Shown here: positions 1 to 7,023 of the stretch, piece after piece
How positions within the stretch are numbered: position 1 is the stretch's first letter
Layout: each line of letters opens with the position of its first letter
Assembly (NCBI GenBank): GCA_026003755.1
Contig: BPHV01000002.1
Location: forward strand, 248,001 to 312,000
Source: Candidatus Roseilinea sp.
Lineage (GTDB): Bacteria; Chloroflexota; Anaerolineae; J036; Brachytrichaceae
Direction: 5' to 3'
DNA: 64,000 bases
Notes under the pieces: generated by a model
Seen by the model: only the letters and a program-made list of their open reading frames with translations
Told to the model about the DNA's origin: nothing
Database searches by the model: none
Program-made: the position numbers and the translations under genes

Positions 1-2
1 CA

Positions 3-551
3 CACTGGCAAGCGTTGGCGCAATGCGAACGCACGCTATCGGCGTTGCTCCCCGGCGCCGAGCGTGAGCCGGTATATGACACCGCCGGAAGCGTGAAGAT
101 GCTGGCCGAATCGCGGCGCCGCGATACGGCCGCCATCGCCGGCCGACGCGCGCAGGCGCTCTACGGGCTGCCGATCTTGCGCGAAGGCGTGGAGGATGAT
201 CCGACCAATTACACGCGGTTCGTGGTGATTTCGCGCAGCGCCGACCTGCCGCTCGCTGCGCAGGTCGAAGCCGCCGACGAACGCCAGTTCAAGACCTCCA
301 TCGTCTTTGCCATGCGCAATCAGCCGGGCGCGCTCTTCCGCGCGCTGGCTGCCTTTGCGCTGCGCGATATTGACCTGACCAAGATCGAATCGCGCCCGCT
401 GCAAGGGTCGCCCTGGGAGTATCTGTTCTATCTCGACTTTGCCGGCCATGCCGAAGAGGCGCATTGCCGGCGCGCGCTCGATCATCTGCGCGAACTCACC
501 ACCATGCTGCGCGTGTTGGGTAGCTACCCACGGGCTAGAATGCCCGAATGA
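3..551 (+). CDS. pheA: Prephenate dehydratase, C-terminal part (5' end outside window)
   Basis: Converts prephenate to phenylpyruvate in phenylalanine synthesis. The frame is open to the left edge and already reads HWQALAQCE, which matches the family's conserved SHPQALAQC region, so the true start lies upstream. Visible are the DTAGS segment, the NYTRF motif that carries the conserved catalytic Thr-Arg, and a C-terminal ACT domain beginning at KTSIVFAMRNQPGALF and containing the ESRP motif used for phenylalanine feedback binding. The first part of the catalytic domain is missing only because of the window edge. Next gene starts about 60 bases downstream on the same strand. Confidence 0.93.
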   Translation, partial: HWQALAQCERTLSALLPGAEREPVYDTAGSVKMLAESRRRDTAAIAGRRAQALYGLPILREGVEDDPTNYTRFVVISRSADLPLAAQVEAADERQFKTSIVFAMRNQPGALFRALAAFALRDIDLTKIESRPLQGSPWEYLFYLDFAGHAEEAHCRRALDHLRELTTMLRVLGSYPRARMPE

Positions 552-611
552 ACAAACGGAGACGGAGAAGCCGGCTTTCTCGCACGGATTTTTATCAGGG
601 AGGTGACCAAG

Positions 612-932
612 ATGAAGATGATTCTTGCGGTGGTGCAGGCCGACGACGCGTCCAAAGTCACTCAGGCGTTGATCGAGGCCGGCCATCGCGTGACGCGCAT
701 CGCCACCCAGGGGGCATGGCTGCGCCGCGAGAACGCCACCTTGCTGCTCGGCGTGAACGACGAACAGGTGGACGATGTGCTGCGCATCCTGAAACAGACG
801 GCCCGGCGTCGCACGTCCTACATCAGCTTGCCGCGCGAGGTGCCCGGCGCGTTGAACGCCCAGGTCATTGACGTGGAGGTCGGCGGCGCGACGGTCTTTG
901 TGCTCAACGTCGAGCGGTTCGAGCAGATTTGA
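612..932 (+). CDS. Cyclic-di-AMP receptor (DarA/PstA, PII-like)
   Basis: Small cytoplasmic PII-like protein of the CdAMP_rec family, which binds c-di-AMP; its downstream partner is unknown in the family. Seen here: MKMILAVVQADDASKVTQAL, then RVTRIATQGAWLRRENATLLLGV, which matches the family's [22 protein letters not shown] signature, then DEQVDDVL. Length of 106 residues is typical. A GTG at 603 would add three residues, but a strong GGGAGGTGA at 598-606 overlaps that codon and is ideally spaced for the ATG at 612, so 612 is preferred. The presence of this receptor implies c-di-AMP signalling in this organism. Confidence 0.9.
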   Translation: MKMILAVVQADDASKVTQALIEAGHRVTRIATQGAWLRRENATLLLGVNDEQVDDVLRILKQTARRRTSYISLPREVPGALNAQVIDVEVGGATVFVLNVERFEQI

Positions 933-968
933 CGGCGTTGAAGCACGATGGGCGGCGCTAGGCCAACG

Positions 969-1427
969 TCAATCGTTCGCCGCCCGTCTCAGCCGGTCGT
1001 ACTCTTCCCGCAGGCGCAGCGGCAAGCGGTGCACGACCGATGACGGCGCGCGCAGGTTGAAGTGAAAGATGTCGCGATTGATCTCTTCGACTTCGCGTTC
1101 AAACTTTGCGCGCGCGCGTTCCCATTCGCGCTCGATGCGGCTGCGCTCGCTGGCCTGTGTGGCCTGCGCCAGCCGAAGGCGCCGCCAAGCATAGGCCCGG
1201 TAGAGCGCGCCGCGCGCTGCGGCGAGCTTCTCGCGCAACGCTTTGTCCTCCTCGATCCACGCCGGCAGGACGTCATTCGACTTAAGCAGATGCATCGCCA
1301 GCCGCTCGTCTTCTTGCACGCCATCGTCTTCGCCCAGATCGAGTCGTCCCTTTTGCGGCAGGTTGTCGAACTGGCCCGCCTCGCGCGCTTCCTTTAACTT
1401 CTGCTCGATCAATCGGCTGAAGTTCAT
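969..1427 (-). CDS. DnaJC28-like conserved protein (DUF1992)
   Basis: Matches the DUF1992 / DnaJ homologue subfamily C member 28 conserved domain, function unknown. The family hallmark is visible: LIEQKLKEAREAGQFDNLPQKGRLDL, followed by AMHLLKSNDVLPAWIEEDKAL. The rest is a charged helical segment, probably coiled coil (residues 60-130), rich in Arg and Glu. It carries no J domain. The start at 1427 gives the usual N terminus MNFSRLIEQKL; ten more in-frame codons exist upstream but do not resemble the family. It is divergent from the LacI gene, sharing a 112-base intergenic region that holds a palindrome. Confidence 0.85.
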   Translation of the reverse strand: MNFSRLIEQKLKEAREAGQFDNLPQKGRLDLGEDDGVQEDERLAMHLLKSNDVLPAWIEEDKALREKLAAARGALYRAYAWRRLRLAQATQASERSRIEREWERARAKFEREVEEINRDIFHFNLRAPSSVVHRLPLRLREEYDRLRRAAND

Positions 1428-1470
1428 GCTCGCATTGTAAAGCCTTGTATCACGCAAATCCGGCTGCGGT

Positions 1471-1485
1471 GTTAAACTGTTTAAC
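1471..1485. promoter_or_regulatory. Perfect palindrome, probable LacI-family operator
   Basis: GTTAAAC-T-GTTTAAC is a perfect 7-base inverted repeat around a single central base, lying 55 bases before the lacI-type start codon and 44 bases before the divergent DUF1992 start. AT-rich palindromes placed like this near a LacI-family gene are commonly autoregulatory operators. Assignment to this regulator is inference from position only. Confidence 0.55.
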
Positions 1486-1539
1486 GCTCAGCGCTATCAC
1501 TGTGCGAGTCCAGCATACGGTTTTGAATGTGAGGGTTGA

Positions 1540-2661
1540 ATGACAGAACGAAGTCTGGCCGCCGAAGAGTTGCCCGATCGCGCTCATCAGTCAGGCTCTC
1601 GCGCGCGTCGGCGGTCTATCCACAGCCACAAGGTCACGATTGGCGACATCGCCCGACACGCCGGCGTATCGAAGACGGCCGTTTCATTCGCCTTCAACAA
1701 GCCCGGCCGGTTGTCGGCCGAGACCACGCGCCACATCCTCGACGTGGCCCGCGAGCTGGGCTATACGCCCAATCCGGTCGCCCGTAGCCTAAACACGCGC
1801 CGCACCCATGCGCTGGGCGTGATCGTGCCGCAGGATATCCCCACCGTGCTGAGCAACCCCTTCTTCGCCGAGCTGATGAGCGGGATCGGCGAGGTGTGCA
1901 AAGTCGAGGGGATGTCGCTGGTGATCGTACCACCCATGCGCGGATCGTTGGTGGAGGCGACCTATGCGGCTTTGGTGGACGGCTGCATCGTCACCGGCCT
2001 GAGCGCCGAGGATAAGGTCGTTCGCGCATTGCGCATGCGCCGCATCCCATTCGTCATGCTGGACGCGGATGCGCCGGATGACATCGCATCGGTTCAGGTG
2101 GATGATTATCGCGGCGCTTATCTGGCCATGAAGCACGTGCTCGAGCTGGGACACCGGCGCATCGCCATAGCCACGTTCGAGCCGTTCACCGGCCGCGTCG
2201 AGGACTATACCGGCACGCTGCGGCATCGCTTCTCGGGCTATCGGGCGGCGCTGGCCGAAGCCGGCATGTCGCTGTGCTCCCCTTGCATCCACGTCATCGA
2301 GTGCTCCTGCGACGTGGCAGGCGGCAAACGCGCCTTTCAGCTTTTGTCGAAGCTGCGACCGCAGCCGACGGCTGTCATCGCGTTGAGCGACGTGATCGCA
2401 TTCGGCGTGATCGAAGCGGCGCGCTGCGCAGGCGTGCGCGTGGCGGAGGAGCTGTCGGTGGTGGGTTTCGACGACATCGAGGCCAGTCATCTGCTGCGGC
2501 CGGCGCTCACCACGGTGCGTCAGCCGACGCGCGAAAAGGGCCGCCAGGCTGCCGAGATGTTCGTCCAGATGCTGCGCGCCGAGGAGCTGGCCGAGCCTCG
2601 GCACGTCATGTTGCCGGTGGAGCTGGTCGTGCGCGAGAGCAGCGCCCGTGCCACCAGGTGA
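1540..2661 (+). CDS. LacI/GalR family transcriptional regulator
   Basis: DNA-binding repressor with a sugar-type sensor domain. After a basic 29-residue extension comes the LacI helix-turn-helix and hinge helix: VTIGDIARHAGVSKTAVSFAF, then RHILDVARELGYTPNPVARSL (about residues 30-80). A periplasmic-binding-like effector domain follows, with the family's GVIVP, FFAELMSGI, DDYRGAYLAMKHVLELGHRRIAI and VVGFDDIEASHLLRPALTTVRQP segments. Length of 373 residues is slightly long because of the N-terminal extension. There is no sugar transporter or catabolic gene beside it, so the regulon cannot be read from context. The palindrome at 1471-1485 suggests autoregulation. Confidence 0.92.
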   Translation: MTERSLAAEELPDRAHQSGSRARRRSIHSHKVTIGDIARHAGVSKTAVSFAFNKPGRLSAETTRHILDVARELGYTPNPVARSLNTRRTHALGVIVPQDIPTVLSNPFFAELMSGIGEVCKVEGMSLVIVPPMRGSLVEATYAALVDGCIVTGLSAEDKVVRALRMRRIPFVMLDADAPDDIASVQVDDYRGAYLAMKHVLELGHRRIAIATFEPFTGRVEDYTGTLRHRFSGYRAALAEAGMSLCSPCIHVIECSCDVAGGKRAFQLLSKLRPQPTAVIALSDVIAFGVIEAARCAGVRVAEELSVVGFDDIEASHLLRPALTTVRQPTREKGRQAAEMFVQMLRAEELAEPRHVMLPVELVVRESSARATR

Positions 2662-2668
2662 GAGCCGA

Positions 2669-3013
2669 ATGCACTATCGCGTCGTCGCCGATCACGTTCG
2701 CTCGCACGACAATGCGATTTGTTTTGAGCGGGGCGAGTCCATCCGGGTTGAGCAGCCGGACGCGCGCTATCCGGGCTGGTGGTGGTGCACCGACCGGCGC
2801 GGTCGCAGCGGCCGGGTGCACGAGAGTTACTTCGAGGAAGAGGACTACCGCTTTGTGGCGCGCGAAGACTATGATGCGCGTGAGCTAACCGTGTGCGCCG
2901 GCGAAGTGGTGGAAGCGCTCGACGTGCGGGGCGATTGGGCGCTTTGCCGCAATAGCGCGCGCGAAACGGGTTGGGTGCCGCTGGCCAAGCTGGCGCCGGT
3001 CGCCAATTGTTAG
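2669..3013 (+). CDS. Tandem SH3-like domain protein
   Basis: A 114-residue protein made almost entirely of two SH3-type beta barrels. Domain 1 (about 15-55) has the ERGESIRVEQPDARYPGWWWC and GRSGRVHESYF pattern. Domain 2 (about 65-110) reads AREDYDARELTVCAGEVVEAL, GDWALCRN and ETGWVPLAKL, closely resembling the ALYDY...GDW...GWVP signature of eukaryotic-type SH3 domains. No signal peptide or membrane segment, so it is probably cytoplasmic, unlike most bacterial SH3b proteins. It begins 7 bases after the lacI stop codon and is probably co-transcribed. Binding partner unknown. Confidence 0.7.
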   Translation: MHYRVVADHVRSHDNAICFERGESIRVEQPDARYPGWWWCTDRRGRSGRVHESYFEEEDYRFVAREDYDARELTVCAGEVVEALDVRGDWALCRNSARETGWVPLAKLAPVANC

Positions 3014-3040
3014 CAGCCGGCTGCCGGTCATCAATCCCGC

Positions 3041-4054
3041 TTATGCGCACAGCGCCGCCACGAGCATGTCGAGCGCAGTCACGTCGTCCATGCGCCCGGT
3101 CTTGATGGCGAAGTCAGCTTCTAACAGCGCGGCGTGCGCTTGCTCCAGCTCGCCCAGCGAAAAGCGGCCGGCCTGTTGAGACGCCTTCTTCGCCACGAAC
3201 GGATGCACGCCGACCACGCGCGCCAGTTGTTCGGGGCTGAGATCGGCGTTCTCCTTCGCCTGGATGAGCAAGCGCGTTTGCCGGGCAAGGTGGGCAAGCA
3301 CAACCAACGGCGATTCGCCGCGCGCCAGCAGGCCCCGCATGGCGCGATAGGCGGCCTCGGCATCGCGCGCGCCCATTGCATCAACGAACTTGAAAACATC
3401 GGCCACGTCTTCGTCCTGCACTAACAACTCGACGTCTTGGCTTTCGATGCGCCGGCCCAGGGCGTAGCTCACCAGCTTGTTCAGCTCGTTGTCCAGCTTG
3501 AGCAAATAGGCCCGGCTGTCGGATTCAAAATGATCGCGGTCGTTGGCGTTGCCGCGATTGATCTTGAGCGAGAGCAACTGCGCCGCCTGAGTGGAGATGT
3601 CCCCGCCTTTCGCCTTCGCCCGCTCGATGATCCAGCGCACAGGGTCAGCGGGCAGCTCATACCGTCTGACGATGCCGCCGGTCTTGTCCGCCGCCAGTTT
3701 GACGAGCGGATGCGCGTCATCCAGCGTGGCGTCTTCGGCAAACACCAGGCGCGTGGTTTCCGGCATGGTCGGCAAATAGCCGAGCAGCGCCTGAAGCGGG
3801 CCGACGCTTTCCACCGGCTTCGCCTTGGCTTTCGACGCGCCGAGGCCGGCCAGCCAGCCGTAGGCAATGACCAGGCGCTTGTCGGTGAGGAAGGGCAGCG
3901 CGTCGCAAGCTGCGATCAAGTCGCGCAACGGCGCGCCGCGCTCGATCACCGTCGTGTTGAGCGACGCCATCTCCGGCTCGCCCAACTTCGCCTTCATGCG
4001 GGCGATTTCCTCATCCCGCGCCAAGATGTTGGGGCCATGGAAGAGATACCACAT
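3041..4054 (-). CDS. holA: DNA polymerase III, delta subunit
   Basis: Clamp-loader subunit that opens the beta sliding clamp. The 337-residue length fits the family. Recognisable segments are the N-terminal MWYLFHGPNILARDEEIARMK, the ALPFLTDKRLVIAYG core strand and helix, the EDATLDDAHPLVKLA region, LLKLDNELNKLVSYA, and the C-terminal collar ending DDVTALDMLVAALC. The frame extends further upstream but the extra residues are compositionally biased and overlap the next gene, so the ATG at 4054 is taken as start. It lies downstream of, and is probably co-transcribed with, the epimerase that ends at 4083. Confidence 0.9.
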   Translation of the reverse strand: MWYLFHGPNILARDEEIARMKAKLGEPEMASLNTTVIERGAPLRDLIAACDALPFLTDKRLVIAYGWLAGLGASKAKAKPVESVGPLQALLGYLPTMPETTRLVFAEDATLDDAHPLVKLAADKTGGIVRRYELPADPVRWIIERAKAKGGDISTQAAQLLSLKINRGNANDRDHFESDSRAYLLKLDNELNKLVSYALGRRIESQDVELLVQDEDVADVFKFVDAMGARDAEAAYRAMRGLLARGESPLVVLAHLARQTRLLIQAKENADLSPEQLARVVGVHPFVAKKASQQAGRFSLGELEQAHAALLEADFAIKTGRMDDVTALDMLVAALCA

Positions 4055-4082
4055 GGTGCAATCCGTCAGCGCTGGAGTAATA

Positions 4083-5084
4083 CTAGCGTGTTGCGGCGTT
4101 GCCCGCCAGGTAGCCGTGCGCAACGTACCACCGATGCGTGCGGGCGACCGTCTCGGCAACGGGGCGCGTCGCGAGTCCCAGTTCGCGCCGCGCTTTGCTT
4201 GGGTCGAACCAGAAGGTCTCGACGGCGAAGCGCACCTGCTCGCTGCTGACCGGCAGCTTCCGGCCCAGTCGGCGATGCAGGAGATCAACGAGCCGGGCGG
4301 CGGCCCTGAAAACGACGGGCGGCAAGACCAGGCGGGGCCGCGGCCGACCCACGACATCGGCCACGATGCTGAACAGTTGTCGGTAAGTGAGATTCTCGCC
4401 GGTCAGGATGTAACGTTCGCCCGTGGCTCCGCGCTCGGCGGCGGCGATGTGCCCGGCGCACACGTCGGCGACGTCCACAACGCTCACGCCGCCGGGCGGG
4501 ACGAACGGAAGCGTGCGCCGCGCCGCTTCGACGATCAGGCTGCTGCTGATCACGTTCACGTCGCGCGGGCCGAACACCACCGCCGGGTTGACGATGACCA
4601 CGTCCAACCCGCGCGCGATGAATTCGCGACACACCTGCTCGGCCAGGTGCTTGCTATAGCCGTAGGGGAACTCGTGCGGCTGCAGGTTGAACTGCGCGCG
4701 TTCGTCGAGCATTTGGCCGAACGGCGGCCGGCCGAGCGCGGCGCAACTGCTGGTGAACACGACGCGTCGCGCGCCAGCGTCAAGCGCCGCCTGGAGCACA
4801 TGGCGCGTGCCGTCCACGTTCACCCGCATCATGCTGCCGACGTCGCTGCGCCAGTAGTCGGCGACAGCCGCGACGTGGAAGACGACATCCACGCCGGCCA
4901 TCGCCGCGCCGAGCGACGACGGCTCGGTCACATCGCCGATGGCCGATTCGTAGCGCAAGCCGGCCAACGCTTTGAGCGAAGAGGCTGGGCGGCGCAACGC
5001 GCGCACCGTCCAGCCGCGCTCCGTCAACATTTCGACGAGGTTGGCACCGATGAAGCCCGTTGCGCCGGTGACGAGTGCAAGCAT
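4083..5084 (-). CDS. NAD-dependent epimerase/dehydratase (hopanoid-type SDR)
   Basis: Extended short-chain dehydrogenase of 333 residues. The Rossmann motif GATGFIGANL opens the protein, the active site shows FTSSCAALG and YGYSKHLAEQ (Tyr-x3-Lys), and the NPAVVFGPRD segment is typical of the dihydroflavonol reductase / HpnA-like branch. HpnA members sit in hopanoid loci, but no other hopanoid gene is visible here, so substrate is undetermined. Start at 5084 places the Rossmann motif at the usual position. Divergent from uppP with 56 bases between them. Confidence 0.82.
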   Translation of the reverse strand: MLALVTGATGFIGANLVEMLTERGWTVRALRRPASSLKALAGLRYESAIGDVTEPSSLGAAMAGVDVVFHVAAVADYWRSDVGSMMRVNVDGTRHVLQAALDAGARRVVFTSSCAALGRPPFGQMLDERAQFNLQPHEFPYGYSKHLAEQVCREFIARGLDVVIVNPAVVFGPRDVNVISSSLIVEAARRTLPFVPPGGVSVVDVADVCAGHIAAAERGATGERYILTGENLTYRQLFSIVADVVGRPRPRLVLPPVVFRAAARLVDLLHRRLGRKLPVSSEQVRFAVETFWFDPSKARRELGLATRPVAETVARTHRWYVAHGYLAGNAATR

Positions 5085-5126
5085 AGCGCTGCAAAAGTCT
5101 ACAAGACCGGCGCAGTGCGCACCTGT

Positions 5127-5132
5127 TACGAT
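5127..5132 (+). promoter_or_regulatory. -10 box of uppP, near-leaderless
   Basis: TACGAT lies 8 bases before the uppP ATG, with no Shine-Dalgarno between. This geometry recurs upstream of other genes in the window and suggests transcription starting at or next to the start codon. Confidence 0.4.
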
Positions 5133-5140
5133 TCGTCTCC

Positions 5141-5953
5141 ATGGATTTATCACTGCTGTTCAAAGCGCTCGTCATGGGCATCGTCGAGGGCCTCACCGAA
5201 TTCCTTCCCATCTCTTCCACCGGCCACCTCATCGTCGCCGGCGCGTTGATCGGGTTCCCCGAAGCGATCGCTGCCACGTTCGAGATCTTCATCCAGCTCG
5301 GCGCCATCCTGGCCGTCGTCGTTTACTTCGCGCGCGACTTGCTCGATCTGCTGCGGCGGGCGACGCGCGACCTGCGCGCGCGGCGGGCGGTGGTCAACGT
5401 GGCAATCGCGTTCATTCCGGCGGCGGTCGTCGGCGCGCTGTTCAGCCGCTCCATCAAAGACTACTTGTTCAATCCGCTCACGGTCGCGTTGGCGCTGATC
5501 GTCGGGGGCGTCATGATGTTGATCGTGGAGTGGCGGCCGCGTCGGGCGACGACGCATGAGGTAGAGGACGCGCACTGGCGACAAGCGCTGGCCGTCGGCC
5601 TCGCGCAAGTCGCCTCGCTTTGGCCGGGCTTCTCGCGGTCGGCGTCTACCATCATTGGCGGTTTGCTGACCGGCATGGATCGGCCCACGGCGCTGCGCTT
5701 TTCGTTCTATCTTTCTATTCCCACGATGCTGGCCGCGACTACGTTCGACTTCGCGCGCAACCTGGACGCCATTCATCCGACCGAGCTGCCGGCCTTCATC
5801 GTTGGACTGGTCACCGCTTTCCTCGTCGCGCTTGTCGTCATCCGGTTCTTTCTCAGCTACGTCGCCCAGCACGACCTGAAACCCTTCGCCGGGTATCGTA
5901 TCGTCGCCGGCGTTATGTTGATAGCGCTGGCTGCTGCTGGCTTCTTTGAGTGA
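5141..5953 (+). CDS. uppP: Undecaprenyl-diphosphatase (BacA type)
   Basis: Integral membrane enzyme that dephosphorylates undecaprenyl pyrophosphate to recycle the peptidoglycan lipid carrier. The 270 residues form about eight hydrophobic segments. Family motifs are clear: GIVEGLTEFLPISSTGHLI near the N terminus (the Glu-rich catalytic motif with PISSTGH), and LWPGFSRSASTIIGGL in the second half (the PGxSRSG-like motif). C-terminal FLSYVAQHDLKPFAGYRI is also typical. The start is ATG 5141, 8 bases behind a TACGAT box. Confidence 0.96.
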   Translation: MDLSLLFKALVMGIVEGLTEFLPISSTGHLIVAGALIGFPEAIAATFEIFIQLGAILAVVVYFARDLLDLLRRATRDLRARRAVVNVAIAFIPAAVVGALFSRSIKDYLFNPLTVALALIVGGVMMLIVEWRPRRATTHEVEDAHWRQALAVGLAQVASLWPGFSRSASTIIGGLLTGMDRPTALRFSFYLSIPTMLAATTFDFARNLDAIHPTELPAFIVGLVTAFLVALVVIRFFLSYVAQHDLKPFAGYRIVAGVMLIALAAAGFFE

Positions 5954-5969
5954 CGTTGTGTTGGACGAA

Positions 5970-5989
5970 TGTCATACCTACCTATGACA
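5970..5989. promoter_or_regulatory. Inverted repeat TGTCATA-N6-TATGACA, putative operator
   Basis: A perfect 7+7 dyad with a 6-base spacer, 20 bases in all, ends 8 bases upstream of the proposed -35 box of the Rieske/cytochrome b operon. Size and spacer resemble binding sites of CRP/FNR-superfamily regulators. It is also flanked by TGACGTT (5951-5957) and AACGTCA (5991-5997), another matching pair, so an RNA hairpin ending uppP is an alternative reading, although no T tract follows. Confidence 0.5.
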
Positions 5990-5997
5990 AAACGTCA

Positions 5998-6026
5998 CTG
6001 ACGGGACGAATATCTCGTGATATATT
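5998..6026 (+). promoter_or_regulatory. Sigma70-like promoter of the cytochrome bc operon
   Basis: CTGACG (5998-6003), a 17-base spacer, and TATATT (6021-6026). Predicted transcription start is near 6033, giving a leader of roughly 135 bases before the Rieske start codon. Spacing is optimal and the operator-like dyad sits directly upstream. Confidence 0.55.
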
Positions 6027-6168
6027 GCGCATCGGTCCGAGACTGCCCTGGCGCATGCGAGCGCAGCCTGGCGAGGGACCTGCGCGAGGTGAGACGATAG
6101 CGTCCGAGCATAGCGCTTGGCGAGTCGCCAGGTTACACAGCGCAAACGACGACTTTGAAGGAGTGTCC

Positions 6169-6975
6169 ATGACAGAGACAACGGAACCTAAGGGAGTAAC
6201 GGCTTCTCAACCCACCGGCGGCGCTCAGCCTGCAGCCGAACAGGTGACCGGCAAGGTTGCGGACAAAGCGACCCATGCCGTTGAGAGCACGGCGAAAGCA
6301 GCGGCTCCTAATCCTGCGCAGCCGGCTACGGGCGCCGTACAGTCGGCAACGGCATCAGCGGCTGCAAAGCCGGCGGCAGCCAAGCCCGCAGCGGCAAGCG
6401 CAGCGCCAAAACCGGCCGCCGCTCCGAAGGAGAAAGAAGCGGAAGCGCCGGCGGCTGCGCCGAAAGGCGTGACGCGGCGGGAGTTCCTCAACTACGTGTG
6501 GGGCGCGTCTATGGCGCTCTTCTTGGCACAATTCGGCGGCATCACATTCTTCTTTGCCATGCCGCGCTTCCGCGCCGGCGAATTCGGCGGCAAGATCGCC
6601 GTGCGCGCCGATGAATTCCCGCAGCCCAACCAAGCGCCGGTCTCGAACAACGCCGGCAAGTTCTGGTTGGTGCACACCGACGCCGGCATTAACGCGCTGT
6701 ATAAAATCTGCACCCATCTCGGCTGCATCTTCCCGTGGAGCGACGCAGCGAAAATTTTCGCTTGCCCGTGTCACGGTTCGCAGTTCAAGCTCGACGGCAC
6801 TTACATCGCCGGGCCTGCGCCGCGCGATCTGGATCGTTTCACCTTCGAGGTGCTCGACGCCAACGGCAACGTCATCGCCGCATCTACGGATGGTCAACCC
6901 ATCCCAATGCCGCCGGGCGCCGACACCGTGGTCGTCAACACCGGACAGAAAATCTTGGGCAAATCGCATTTTTAA
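6169..6975 (+). CDS. Rieske [2Fe-2S] subunit of a cytochrome bc/b6f-type complex
   Basis: Electron-transfer subunit oxidising quinol at the Qo site. The first ~100 residues are an unusual Ala/Pro/Lys-rich cytoplasmic tail. Then come TRREFLNYVWGASMALFLAQ, a single membrane anchor, and the periplasmic Rieske domain. Cluster ligands are visible: CTHLGC (Cys181, His183, disulfide Cys186) and CPCHGS (Cys199, disulfide Cys201, His202). The ATG at 6169 follows GAAGGAG at 6157-6163; the frame is open further upstream, but that part lies in the promoter region. First gene of a three-gene operon with cytochrome b and cytochrome c. Confidence 0.93.
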   Translation: MTETTEPKGVTASQPTGGAQPAAEQVTGKVADKATHAVESTAKAAAPNPAQPATGAVQSATASAAAKPAAAKPAAASAAPKPAAAPKEKEAEAPAAAPKGVTRREFLNYVWGASMALFLAQFGGITFFFAMPRFRAGEFGGKIAVRADEFPQPNQAPVSNNAGKFWLVHTDAGINALYKICTHLGCIFPWSDAAKIFACPCHGSQFKLDGTYIAGPAPRDLDRFTFEVLDANGNVIAASTDGQPIPMPPGADTVVVNTGQKILGKSHF

Positions 6976-7023
6976 TAAATAGGGACTGAGATCGTGTTGT
7001 GTTAACGAGGAGGTAAAACCGAT

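Noticed and set aside
3867-5249. 460-codon open frame over holA and the epimerase
   Set aside because: Antisense shadow of the epimerase gene with biased composition; runs into uppP in the wrong frame.
5950-6168. Upstream extension of the Rieske frame to 5950
   Set aside because: It covers the promoter and operator-like region; a GAAGGAG site and sensible composition begin at 6169.
6225-6470. Apparent tandem repeat in the Rieske gene
   Set aside because: Similarity comes from Ala/Pro/Lys codons in a low-complexity protein segment, without a fixed DNA repeat unit.
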